DNA of 47,629 bases from Streptomyces longispororuber (GCF_024448165.1 NZ_JAMOLN010000053.1:1-47629); one strand, 5' to 3'; shown: positions 15,602 to 23,230, counted from the stretch's first letter. Numbers and translations are program-made. The notes: generated from the sequence alone by a model not told the origin.

Positions 15602-16777
15602 ATGAGCATGTGGAAGAGACCGAGGGCCACCGTGGTGGGTCTGGCGGCGCTCACGATCACCGCCACCGCCTTCACGGGCCCCGCCCACGCACAGCGGGAC
15701 CCGGCCCCCACGGCGGCCGCGCACCAGGCGACGCAGCGGGCGATCGACGCGGCCGTCGCGGCCGGGGTCCCCGGCATCACCGCTGAGGCGCGCGACGCCG
15801 ACGGGGTGTGGCGGTCGGCGTCGGGCGTGGGCGATCTGACAACGGGCGCGCCACGCGGCAAGAACGACCGGTTCCGCGTCGCCAACCTCACCGACACCTT
15901 CGTGGCGACGGTCCTCCTCCAGATGGTGGCGGAGCGCAAGCTCGGCCTCGACGACAGCGTCGAGCGCCATCTGCCGGGCCTGGTCACCGGCAACGGCAAC
16001 CACGGCAGCCGCATCACGGTGCGCCAGCTGCTCAACCACACCAGCGGGCTGTTCGACTACCTCGCCGACACCGGTTTCGCCGAGACGTATCTGATGGGCG
16101 ACGGCTATCTCCAGCACCGCTACGACACCCTGACGCCCGAGGGGCGGGTGCGGGTGGCGCTCGCGCACGAGCCGCTGTTCGAGCCCGGTGCCCGGCACGG
16201 GTTCTCCCACACCAACGACGTCCTGGCCGCGTTGCTCGTCGAGAAGATCGGCGGCAGGCCGTACGCGGACGAGGTGCGCCGGCGCATCATCGAACCGCTG
16301 GGACTCACGGCGACGTCCAACCCCGGCACGGCAGTCGGGCTGCCCCAGCCGAGCGGCCGCGCCTACTCCAAGCTGTTCGGCGCGCAGCCGGACCGGATCG
16401 ACGACGTCACCGAGGTGAACACGTCGCAGATCTGGGGCAACGGCGACATCATCTCCAGCACCGCCGATCTGAACCGGTTCTACGGGGCCCTGATGCGCGG
16501 AAAGCTGTTCCCCGCCGAGCAGTTGGCGCAGCTGCGGACGACCGTCGACAACCCCGGCTTCCCCGGCTCGTCCTACGGTCTCGGCATCGAGCGGCTCACG
16601 CTGGGCTGCGGCACCACCCTCTGGTACCACGACGGCGGCACGGTCGGGTGGCTCACCCTGGCCGCGCTGACCGAGGACGGCCGCCACCAGCTCGCGTTCA
16701 GCTACAACAGCAACTACGGCGCGGAGACGATCCTCTCGGTGCTGAACGCCGAGTTCTGCCCCGCGCCCGCCTCCTGA
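15602..16777 (+). CDS. Secreted penicillin-binding/beta-lactamase-like protein lacking catalytic residues
   Basis: 391 residues from ATG 15602 behind AGGAG. A Sec signal peptide is clear: positive start, hydrophobic core (VVGLAALTITATAFTG) and likely cleavage after AHA near residue 30. The rest is a full-length serine beta-lactamase/D-Ala-D-Ala carboxypeptidase fold. However, the SxxK motif is N-L-T-D (residues 95-98), losing both nucleophilic serine and lysine, and the YxN motif is F-S-H (201-203). The third motif, H-D-G (343-345), is present. Flanking sequence (RFRV before, TFVAT after) aligns without gaps, so the substitutions are real. Active homologues act as carboxypeptidases, esterases or, in some clusters, peptide cyclases; this one cannot use that chemistry. 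A binding or immunity role outside the cell is possible. Confidence 0.85.
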   Translation: MSMWKRPRATVVGLAALTITATAFTGPAHAQRDPAPTAAAHQATQRAIDAAVAAGVPGITAEARDADGVWRSASGVGDLTTGAPRGKNDRFRVANLTDTFVATVLLQMVAERKLGLDDSVERHLPGLVTGNGNHGSRITVRQLLNHTSGLFDYLADTGFAETYLMGDGYLQHRYDTLTPEGRVRVALAHEPLFEPGARHGFSHTNDVLAALLVEKIGGRPYADEVRRRIIEPLGLTATSNPGTAVGLPQPSGRAYSKLFGAQPDRIDDVTEVNTSQIWGNGDIISSTADLNRFYGALMRGKLFPAEQLAQLRTTVDNPGFPGSSYGLGIERLTLGCGTTLWYHDGGTVGWLTLAALTEDGRHQLAFSYNSNYGAETILSVLNAEFCPAPAS

Positions 16778-16814
16778 GGTCCTCAACTCCTGAGCTCCTG
16801 GTCCTCCGCCGCCG

Positions 16815-16865
16815 GGGCAGGCCGCGTCCGGGCCGGGTGCAGTCCGGCCTGACGACGGCCTGCCC
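16815..16865 (+). terminator. Nested hairpin after the PBP-like gene
   Basis: GGGCAGGCCG (16815-16824) pairs perfectly with CGGCCTGCCC (16856-16865), with an inner 6-bp stem GGCCGG/CCGGCC. It begins 38 bp after the stop codon. There is no T run, as is common for high-GC terminators. Confidence 0.55.
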
Positions 16866-16961
16866 TTCGCTCAAGACTCACTGGGCAAGGGTTCGAGCGC
16901 CGCTCCAGCCCGCCTCGCAACACTTCTCGCCGGTTATGTGCACCCTTCCCATGGAGGCATG

Positions 16962-17687
16962 ATGGCGCGTCAGGCCGGTCAAACCTCAGGGTCGCGTGGC
17001 GGCCCGGCAACCGCTCTCCTGCAACCCCCGCCGCACCGGGGCCAGGTGCTGACGACCAAGGTGGGCCTGCAGCTGCCGACCGTGATGGGCTACGACGACT
17101 GGGAGCGGGCCGGGCGCCAGCTCGCCGACGTCCTCGACTCGTCGTCCTGGTGGCTGGGCGACTGGCTCGTCTACGGCAAGGACCACTACACCGACCGGTA
17201 CCAGCGCGGGATCCGCGCCGCCGGTCTCTCGTACCAGACCCTGCGCAACTACGCGTGGGTCTCCCGCCGCTTCGTGCTCGCCCGGCGCCGGCCCACGCTG
17301 AGCTTCCAGCACCACGCCGAGCTGGCGTCGATGCCGGTGGGCGAGCAGGACCGCTGGCTCGACCGGGCCGAGCAACGGCAGTGGACCACCAAGCAGTTGC
17401 GCGGCGCGATCCGGGCCGCGCGCCAGAGCCAGCAGCCGCCCTGCGCGCCCGTCGAGCAGAGCCACCGCCTGGACCTCCCCGGCAGCCGGTTGCAGTGGTG
17501 GTACAAGGCCGCCGAGCAGTTGGGCGTCGACTTCGAGCAGTGGGTGCTGAACACGCTGGACAGTGCGGCCGAGAACGCCCTGGAGGACCTCGTCGCGCTG
17601 GAGGACCGCAAGGAGGTCGCGCAGCTCAAGAGCGCGCGGACGGAGGGGCTCGCCGAGCGGGCCCGGCCGGTGGCCATCAGCGCCTGA
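16962..17687 (+). CDS. LmbU-family transcriptional regulator (copy 2)
   Basis: About 241 residues. ATGATG lies at 16959-16964 and GGAGG ends at 16957, so the second ATG has the better spacing; a GTG at 16938 would add eight residues. The conserved core matches copy 1 (SSWWLGDWLVYG, YQTLRNYAWVSRRF, LSFQHHAELA). The C-terminal region carries an alpha-helical segment with WWYKAAEQLGVDFEQW, also similar to copy 1. It is transcribed convergently towards the piperazate synthase gene, 27 bp away. Two LmbU paralogues in one cluster suggest hetero- or sequential regulation. An 8-codon frame (16936-16962) overlaps its start. Confidence 0.83.
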   Translation: MARQAGQTSGSRGGPATALLQPPPHRGQVLTTKVGLQLPTVMGYDDWERAGRQLADVLDSSSWWLGDWLVYGKDHYTDRYQRGIRAAGLSYQTLRNYAWVSRRFVLARRRPTLSFQHHAELASMPVGEQDRWLDRAEQRQWTTKQLRGAIRAARQSQQPPCAPVEQSHRLDLPGSRLQWWYKAAEQLGVDFEQWVLNTLDSAAENALEDLVALEDRKEVAQLKSARTEGLAERARPVAISA

Positions 17688-17714
17688 GGCCCCGGCCCAC
17701 CGGCCCCCGGCGGG

Positions 17715-18359
17715 TCAGGGCAGCCGGCTCATCAGGCCGGCGGTCTCGCGCCGGTACGTGCACGCGCTCTGCCCGAACGAGTCCCGCACCCGCTCGCGCA
17801 CCTCGCAGGGCTGCTCCTGGCTGAGCTTGAACATGCCCTCGGCGCCGGTCACCCGGAACCGGAAGGCCCCGACGGCGGGCACGATCTTGCGGAAGTAGCC
17901 GAGCGACTCGGTCATGTCCCAGCCGTTGCCGAACGCCCCCTCGAAGGCGCGCACGGTGGACTGCACCACGCCCAGCGTCTCCTCCGTCGAGTCGATCTTC
18001 TCGACCACGCCCCGGACGTGCACCGCGGTGAAGTTCCAGGTCGGGGCCGCCGGCGACTTCTCGTACACGGTGGGCGACACGTAGGAGTGCGGTCCGGTGA
18101 ACGTCAGCAGCAGGACGCTGCCCGTCTCCAGTGCCGCCCAGTGCGGATTCGCCCGGTTCAGGTGCCCGAGCAGGGTGGTCCCGGGCAGCTCGCCGGTCGG
18201 GTCGCCGGACGTCTCGGGGTCGAAGATGACCGGCAGGTGGGTGGCGTAGGGACCGGTCTCCGGACTGCCGTTGGTCACGGCGAGCGCCAGGGGATTGCCG
18301 CGGATCAGGTCCACCATCCACGAATGGTCCGGTTCGCGGTAGAAGCTGGGCACGAACAT
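17715..18359 (-). CDS. KtzT-like piperazate synthase (PaiB fold)
   Basis: 214 residues. The start is ATG 18359 (MFVPSFYREPDHSWMVDLIR), preceded by GAAAGGG; longer in-frame starts lack a ribosome site. The protein matches the PaiB/FMN-binding split-barrel family throughout (PLALAVTNG, TGPYATHLPVIFD, GHLNRANPHW). In kutzneride biosynthesis KtzT, a heme-dependent member of this family, makes the N-N bond that converts N5-hydroxyornithine to piperazic acid. Its neighbour is an ornithine N-hydroxylase, divergently transcribed over a 312-bp region, which supports the same reaction rather than the transcription-regulator role named for PaiB. Which residue binds heme was not determined here. Confidence 0.88.
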   Translation of the reverse strand: MFVPSFYREPDHSWMVDLIRGNPLALAVTNGSPETGPYATHLPVIFDPETSGDPTGELPGTTLLGHLNRANPHWAALETGSVLLLTFTGPHSYVSPTVYEKSPAAPTWNFTAVHVRGVVEKIDSTEETLGVVQSTVRAFEGAFGNGWDMTESLGYFRKIVPAVGAFRFRVTGAEGMFKLSQEQPCEVRERVRDSFGQSACTYRRETAGLMSRLP

Positions 18360-18500
18360 ATGGATCGACCCTTTCAGCAATTGGCTCAGGGCATGGCTCC
18401 GGCACGGGGCCGGCACGGGGCATGGCTGATCGCATTGCTCCGGGCGTCTGCGCCGTAGGCCGCGCCACGCAGAGCGGTTGAGAATTCGCGCCGACCGTAC

Positions 18501-18524
18501 CGTTGTCCCGTCGACGGGACAACG
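18501..18524. promoter_or_regulatory. Operator candidate O3, perfect 24-bp palindrome
   Basis: Core GTCCCGTCGACGGGAC (18505-18520) flanked by CGTT and AACG, with every base paired. It differs at one position from O1 upstream of mbtH. It sits midway between the divergent piperazate genes and could control both. It is the best copy of the recurrent motif. Confidence 0.7.
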
Positions 18525-18543
18525 CTTTCGGATATCGAGCGGC

Positions 18544-18583
18544 TCAAGTGGCGCTCAATCGGGCCTCGTTCGGTCTTCAAGTT
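18544..18583 (+). promoter_or_regulatory. SARP-type box: four heptamers at 11-bp pitch
   Basis: TCAAGTG (18544), TCAATCG (18555), TCGTTCG (18566) and TCAAGTT (18577) begin exactly 11 bp apart, with a further TCGAGCG nine bases upstream at 18535. SARP activators bind direct heptamers of TCGAG type at 11-bp intervals on one DNA face. The box points to the ornithine hydroxylase gene and resembles that before the polyketide ligase operon. Confidence 0.6.
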
Positions 18584-18671
18584 GCTTTCTGGCCGTTCTC
18601 CGGGGCAACACTGGGGACGGGTCTCTCGGGCCACAGGACGAGTTTTCCAGACGCGAACGGGAGAATTTTCT

Positions 18672-20024
18672 ATGGGCATAACGGGCAGGCGCAGCGGGGA
18701 GATCTTCGACGTGGTCGGTATCGGGTTCGGCCCGTCCAACCTCTCGCTCGCGATCGCCTTGGAGGAGCACGGGACGAGCGCTCCGCAGCATCCGGTCACG
18801 TCTCATTTCTTCGAGCGTCAGCCCTCGTTCGGCTGGCACCGGAACATGCTGCTGCCGTCGACGACCATGCAGATCTCGTTCCTCAAGGACCTGGCGACCT
18901 TCAGGAACCCGATGTCCCGGTTCAGCTTCGTCTCGTATCTGCACGCCTCGAACCGGCTGGTGCAGTTCGTGAACAACCAGGACTTCTTCCCGACCCGACA
19001 GGAATTCCACCAGTACCTGGAGTGGGCGGCCGCCGGCCTCCGCGACCGGGTCTCGTTCGGCGCCGAGGTCACCTCGATCCGGCCGGTGGACGAGGACGGC
19101 GGGCAGGGCTCCGGTCTCCTGGAGGTCGAGGTGCGCGGCGGCGACGGCACCACCCGTGTGGTCACCGCGCGCAACGTGGCGATCTCGACGGGCCTGGTGC
19201 CGCGCCTGCCGGAGGGCGTGACCGCCGACGAACGGGTGTGGCACAGCTCGCAGTTCCTGAGCCGGTTCAACGCGCAGGCGCCGGACGACCTCAAGAGCGT
19301 GGCGGTGGTCGGCGCCGGCCAGAGCGCGGCGGAGATCACCCGCTTCCTGCACGACGCGCTGCCGCACGCCGAGGTGTCCGCGATCATCCCGTCGTACGGC
19401 TACTCCATCGCCGACGACACCCCCTTCGCCAACCAGGTGTTCGACCCGGGCGCGGTGGACGAGTACTACTTCGGCACCGAGCGGGCGCAGGACGCGTTCT
19501 GGCGCTACCACCGCAACACCAACTACTCGGTGGTCGACTCCGACGTCATCCGGGACCTGTACCAGCGCTCGTACGACGAGCAGGTGCGCGGCAGCCGGCG
19601 GCTGCACTTCCGCAACCTCACGCGGGTCGCCGAGGTGAAGCGGGCCGGGAGCGGCACCCGGGTGGTGCTGCGCTCGCTGCTCGACGACCGGACGGAGGAA
19701 CTCGCCGTCGACGCGCTGGTGTTCGCGACCGGCTACGACGGTCTCGACCCGTCCCACCTGCTGGGCGACTTCGACCGGCACTTCGCGCGCGACGCGGCGG
19801 GCCGGCACCGGGTGGAGCGGGACTATCGCCTGGTCAGTACGTCAGGGCTGACCTGCGGTGTCTATCTGCAGGGCGGCACCGAGCACAGTCACGGTCTGAC
19901 GTCGTCCCTGCTGTCGAACATCGCGGTGCGCAGCGGTGAGATCGCCGATTCGATCGTGCTGCGGCGCACCGAGCGGGAGCTGGGCCGGGCCCGCCCGGTG
20001 GAGGCGGCGCCCTCGACCGCCTGA
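18672..20024 (+). CDS. L-ornithine N5-hydroxylase (KtzI-like flavin N-monooxygenase)
   Basis: 450 residues from ATG 18672, eight bases after GGGAG. The FAD site is VVGIGFGPSNLSLA, the NADPH site VAVVGAGQSAAEI, and the late FATGY motif reads DALVFATGYDGLDP. These, and the substrate-region motif QISFLKDLATFRNP, place it with SidA/PvdA/KtzI enzymes that hydroxylate the side-chain amine of ornithine or lysine. In siderophore clusters the product is a hydroxamate precursor; here the adjacent KtzT-like gene argues for N5-hydroxyornithine on the way to piperazate. The upstream region carries both a perfect palindrome and SARP-type heptamers. Confidence 0.94.
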   Translation: MGITGRRSGEIFDVVGIGFGPSNLSLAIALEEHGTSAPQHPVTSHFFERQPSFGWHRNMLLPSTTMQISFLKDLATFRNPMSRFSFVSYLHASNRLVQFVNNQDFFPTRQEFHQYLEWAAAGLRDRVSFGAEVTSIRPVDEDGGQGSGLLEVEVRGGDGTTRVVTARNVAISTGLVPRLPEGVTADERVWHSSQFLSRFNAQAPDDLKSVAVVGAGQSAAEITRFLHDALPHAEVSAIIPSYGYSIADDTPFANQVFDPGAVDEYYFGTERAQDAFWRYHRNTNYSVVDSDVIRDLYQRSYDEQVRGSRRLHFRNLTRVAEVKRAGSGTRVVLRSLLDDRTEELAVDALVFATGYDGLDPSHLLGDFDRHFARDAAGRHRVERDYRLVSTSGLTCGVYLQGGTEHSHGLTSSLLSNIAVRSGEIADSIVLRRTERELGRARPVEAAPSTA

Positions 20025-20035
20025 GGCGGCCCGCC

Positions 20036-20075
20036 GCGGGGCGGGTGCCGGGCCGCGGCCCGGTGCCCGCCCCGC
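20036..20075. terminator. Bidirectional hairpin between convergent genes
   Basis: GCGGGGCGGG (20036-20045) pairs with CCCGCCCCGC (20066-20075). Inside, after a TG/TG mismatch, CCGGGCC pairs with GGCCCGG. It lies between the hydroxylase stop and the converging PPTase stop, a natural place for a two-way terminator. Confidence 0.75.
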
Positions 20076-20082
20076 GGCGGTC

Positions 20083-20120
20083 GTCGTCAGTACCGGTCGG
20101 CCGGTCGTCAGTACCGGTCG
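20083..20120. repeat. Duplicated 17-bp segment carrying the PPTase stop codon
   Basis: GTCGTCAGTACCGGTCG occurs at 20083-20099 and 20104-20120. The second copy encodes the final residues and stop of the PPTase (stop 20108-20110); the first is a downstream copy with the same sequence. It is one of several short duplications at gene ends in this window. Confidence 0.8.
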
Positions 20121-20989
20121 ACGTCGAGGAGTTCGGTGACGGCGCCCATGAAGCCCTCGTCGAGCATGGTGCGGGCCGCCGTGTCGCGGGAGGTGTCCAG
20201 GCCGGCGTCGTGCCGGGCCACGCTGAGCATGTAGCGGCCGAGGACGCGGTGGGTGGCGAAGGACCATTCGCCCCGGGCGGCGGGCCTGCCGTCGGGGGCG
20301 AGCAGATCGCCGCTGCCGACGCCGAAGCCGAACTCGGTGAAGCCGAGCCGCAGTCCCTGCCCCAGCGCCTTGGTGTAGGCCTCCTTCAGGGTCCACAGGC
20401 GCAGCATGGCGGCGGTGCGGTCGGCGTCGTCGAGGGGGTCGAGGTCCGCGCGCTCGGCGGGGGTGAGGACGTGGCCGCTGAGCAGGTCGTACGACATGCG
20501 GCGGTCGGCGGGTTCGGCGTCGACGCCGATGCGGCCGTCCCGGCTGACGCCGACGGCGATCAGATCGTCGGTGTGGGTGAGGCTCACGTCGATCTGGTCG
20601 AGGCCCCGCAGGTACGGGCGGCCGCCGATCTTGTACGCGAGGTCGAGCTCGACCGGGTCGGTGTGCAGGGCGGCGGCGGCCGTGTACTTGGTGGCGAGGC
20701 GGGAGGCGACGAAGCGGTAGCGGACGGTGGGGTCGGCCGTGCGGCGGTAGCGCGGCCAGTCGCGGCCGAGCAGCGGGCGCAGCGAGGGTTCCGTGACGGC
20801 GGCGGTGAGCCATTCGCCCCAGGTGGTGTGGACGACGGCGTTGCCGTAGCGGTCCATGGACTCGCGTACCCGGTGCCACGGGGCGTCAGGGCCGCTGACG
20901 TGGAGCGGTGTGCTGATGCGGTCGGCGCCGCCGGGGATGACGGTCGTCAAGGGGCCTTCCTTCCCTGGAGCGTCGTGGCGGGGTGTCAT
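20108..20989 (-). CDS. 4'-phosphopantetheinyl transferase (Sfp type, NRPS half)
   Basis: Sfp-type transferase with LTHTDDL, GVDAEPADR and WTLKEAYTKALG, the magnesium and CoA-binding signatures. The preceding acyl-CoA dehydrogenase-like gene ends in ATGA, giving an ATG at 20989 and 293 residues. A TTG at 20950 with the much stronger ribosome site GGGAAGGAAGG would give 280; which is used is unresolved. It would convert the PCPs, and perhaps the ACPs, to holo form. A second Sfp-type enzyme is encoded at 38342-39202, one per half of the locus. Confidence 0.9.
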   Translation of the reverse strand: MTPRHDAPGKEGPLTTVIPGGADRISTPLHVSGPDAPWHRVRESMDRYGNAVVHTTWGEWLTAAVTEPSLRPLLGRDWPRYRRTADPTVRYRFVASRLATKYTAAAALHTDPVELDLAYKIGGRPYLRGLDQIDVSLTHTDDLIAVGVSRDGRIGVDAEPADRRMSYDLLSGHVLTPAERADLDPLDDADRTAAMLRLWTLKEAYTKALGQGLRLGFTEFGFGVGSGDLLAPDGRPAARGEWSFATHRVLGRYMLSVARHDAGLDTSRDTAARTMLDEGFMGAVTELLDVDRY

Positions 20990-22740
20990 GGCGCGTGGGA
21001 GACCGCGTCGAGGTCGCAGCTGAGGCCGTCCCGGTGGCGGCGGACGAGTTCGTCGAGCAGCTGCGCGTGGACGCTGTCGGGCAGGTCGGGCACGGGGATG
21101 CCGAGCCGGCCGGCGAGCCGGGACAGGGCGAGGACGGCCCACGCCGGATCGGCGAGGAACGGGTCGCTGCCGTCCTGGTGCTCCCAGATGCCGAGGACTC
21201 CGGCGGCGCCGACGACCCCTGCGTAGCGGTCGCTGAGCACGACCACCGCCGGGTCGGTGAGGGCGGCGCCGGACGTCGGCAGGCGCCGGCACTGTTCGCG
21301 CAGGGCGCGCAGTTCGGTGCGGAACGCCTCGGCGAGGTCGGCGAGGGCGCCGAGGGTGCCGGACGTGCCGCGTGCGGGGGCGAGCCGGTCGGCGCTGCCC
21401 ACCAGGGAGGCGGCCATGAAGTCGCCGCCGCCGGCGATGCCGAGCAACCCGTAGTCCAGGTCGGGCAGTTCGCTGCCGGAGCGGAACAGCTGGGGCGGCG
21501 GTTCCTCCTCGGCGAACCAGGAACGTTCGGCGAGACCGCGCAGCTGGGGCACGAGCACCGCCTGGCAGGAGGCGCTGCCCGCGTGGCCGAGTCCGGCGAC
21601 GGGCAGGTCGCGCACGAGCTTGTCGAGCGCGCCGTAGACGGGGCTGGCGTGGTCGTAGCCGCGCGCGCCGAGGACGGTGGCGAGTTCCTCCAGGTCCTCG
21701 CGGAGCAGGTCGGGCACCACGTACTTGACGGCGGCGGCGTAGACGTGGGCCTGGGTCGGCAGGAGGGACAGGGCCCGCAGCACGACCGTGGCCATGGCGT
21801 CGCAGGCCAGCAGGTCGGCGAAGACGCCGGCGAGCGGCTTGTGCCAGCGCTTGGCCACCGGTGCGGTGCGTCCTTCGGTGACGGCCCGCACGGCGGAGTG
21901 CAGCACGGTGCCGACGGCCGAGGTGACGACGCCGCAGATCACGCTCCGGTTGACCTGGAACACCCGCAGGGCGACGCCCACTCCGTCTCCTTCGGCGCCG
22001 ACCAGCGCTTCGGCGGGGACGGGGCAGTCGGTGAACTCCAGGCCGGAGAAGAGCGCGCCGCGCATGCCGGGCAGCGCCACGCGCGGCAGTCGCTGCACGT
22101 GGCCGGACCCGGCCCGGTCGGGGTCGAGGAGGAGGACGGAGTGGCTGCGGGGTCCGCGGGCCGCGTCGGTGCGGGCGTAGACGACCTGGAGGTCGGCGCG
22201 GGCCGCGTTGATGATGACGTCCTTGCGGCCGTCGAGCCGGTAGCCGTCGGCGGTGCGGCGGGCGCTGAACTCGTGGCGCAGGATCGCATTGGCGTGAGCG
22301 AGTTCGTGGTGCAGGATCGTCGCCCGGCCGCCGTTCAGGAGCAGGTCGGCGACGTCCTGGCGCTGCCGCGCGGTGCCCGACGTCCAGACGGCGCCGGCGG
22401 CGAACAGCGAGGTGATCCCGTAGCCGAAGCCGAGGGCGACGTCGCGCCGGAAGACGGGCCGCAGGGCGCGTGCCAGCAGGTCGGCGCGGGTGAGCAGGCC
22501 GCCGTGGGCGGCGGGCACCAGTTCGGCGCCGAAGCCCGCCCCGGCGAGCAGGGTCTCGGTCGCGGCGGGCGGCTCGCCCCGGTCGTCGGCGGCGAACAGC
22601 GCCTGCAGGCCGTGCGGGTTCGCCGGGTCGTAGGGGTCGCCCAGCAGCGCCTCGAGCCGCGCGGCTCGCGCGTGGGCGTCCGCCTCCGTCCGTCCGAACG
22701 GCGCGCCCGGGGGGTGGATGATCTCGGCGGTGATGGTCAT
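20986..22740 (-). CDS. Acyl-CoA dehydrogenase-like flavoprotein
   Basis: 584 residues from ATG 22740; GAGGGAG lies rather far upstream. The fold is that of acyl-CoA dehydrogenases: N-terminal helices (AAHGGLLTRADLL, ALGFGYGITSLFAAG), the middle beta domain (YRLDGRKDVIINAARADLQVVYAR, split here only for description) and C-terminal helical bundle. It is about 200 residues longer than typical members, with a C-terminal extension after about residue 430. Stop and the PPTase start overlap (ATGA), indicating translational coupling. In NRPS clusters related proteins oxidise carrier-bound prolyl or acyl groups; the substrate here is unknown, and I did not identify the catalytic base. Confidence 0.78.
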   Translation of the reverse strand: MTITAEIIHPPGAPFGRTEADAHARAARLEALLGDPYDPANPHGLQALFAADDRGEPPAATETLLAGAGFGAELVPAAHGGLLTRADLLARALRPVFRRDVALGFGYGITSLFAAGAVWTSGTARQRQDVADLLLNGGRATILHHELAHANAILRHEFSARRTADGYRLDGRKDVIINAARADLQVVYARTDAARGPRSHSVLLLDPDRAGSGHVQRLPRVALPGMRGALFSGLEFTDCPVPAEALVGAEGDGVGVALRVFQVNRSVICGVVTSAVGTVLHSAVRAVTEGRTAPVAKRWHKPLAGVFADLLACDAMATVVLRALSLLPTQAHVYAAAVKYVVPDLLREDLEELATVLGARGYDHASPVYGALDKLVRDLPVAGLGHAGSASCQAVLVPQLRGLAERSWFAEEEPPPQLFRSGSELPDLDYGLLGIAGGGDFMAASLVGSADRLAPARGTSGTLGALADLAEAFRTELRALREQCRRLPTSGAALTDPAVVVLSDRYAGVVGAAGVLGIWEHQDGSDPFLADPAWAVLALSRLAGRLGIPVPDLPDSVHAQLLDELVRRHRDGLSCDLDAVSHAP

Positions 22741-22916
22741 GGCGGCGGTGGTCAGCTCCCTCGTCGCACGGCACCGGGGCGCAGCGTGCGCACCCGTATC
22801 CAGACCTTCCACGGCTCCCCTCGAGTCCGGGTGGAGGTGCCCTCGACAGATGCTCCGGCGCTCGTGCGGCGGTTCTCCGGCGGTTCTCCAGCGGTTCCGT
22901 GGGCGGCACGGTCCGC

Positions 22917-22954
22917 AAAAAAGCTGCGGCACCCCGGGGTCGGGGTACCGCAGC
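22917..22954 (-). terminator. Intrinsic terminator of the DUF5302 gene
   Basis: On the minus strand, GCTGCGGTACCCC pairs with GGGGTGCCGCAGC (12 of 13 pairs) around a six-base loop, then six T residues. This is the most canonical rho-independent terminator in the window. It isolates the small gene at 22977 from the acyl-CoA dehydrogenase-like gene downstream. Confidence 0.9.
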
Positions 22955-22976
22955 ATGGTCCGGAAGAGGTCGTCGG

Positions 22977-23174
22977 TCAGCCGGTCTTACGGCGGAAGTT
23001 TCGCTTCTGGCCTGCGGGGTTGTTGCCCATGTTCTTGACCTTGGCGCGGCCTTCTTCGTGTGCCTGCTTGGCCTGCGAGGCCCGCGACTTGCGCTCCAGC
23101 GCCTCCTTGAATTTCGCGCGAACCGTTTCCGCGTCGTCGCCCTCGCCGCGGTTGCTCTGCGGAGTCTCGGTCAT
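22977..23174 (-). CDS. DUF5302 family small protein
   Basis: 65 residues from ATG 23174 behind GGAGA. It is very hydrophilic and basic, with a central helix (VRAKFKEALERKSRASQAK) and the ending KRNFRRKTG, matching the DUF5302 proteins widespread in Streptomyces; function is unknown. It is followed by its own intrinsic terminator. It lies exactly between the NRPS and polyketide halves and has no evident biosynthetic role, so it may be a chromosomal gene left at a junction. Confidence 0.82.
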   Translation of the reverse strand: MTETPQSNRGEGDDAETVRAKFKEALERKSRASQAKQAHEEGRAKVKNMGNNPAGQKRNFRRKTG

Positions 23175-23230
23175 GCGGTTCTCCTTGCCGTAAGGATCAG
23201 CCCTGCCGGAAGTGCACGGCATCACCACTG

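Larger units (their letters stand above)
18360..18671. promoter_or_regulatory. Divergent promoter region of the piperazate genes
   Basis: This 312-bp space separates the divergent synthase and hydroxylase genes. It contains the perfect 24-bp palindrome at 18501-18524 and, immediately downstream on the hydroxylase side, SARP-type heptamers at 18544-18583. The synthase side carries a short direct repeat of GCCGGCACGGG. No consensus -10/-35 pair is obvious. Confidence 0.65.

Noticed and set aside
18582..18671. Longer ornithine hydroxylase starting at 18582
   Set aside because: The extra 30 residues match nothing in the family, overlap the SARP-type heptamers, and lack the good ribosome site found before 18672.
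18672..20024. Ornithine hydroxylase as part of a hydroxamate siderophore pathway
   Set aside because: No N-acyl/formyltransferase, siderophore receptor or IucA-type synthetase is present, while a KtzT-like piperazate synthase is adjacent.
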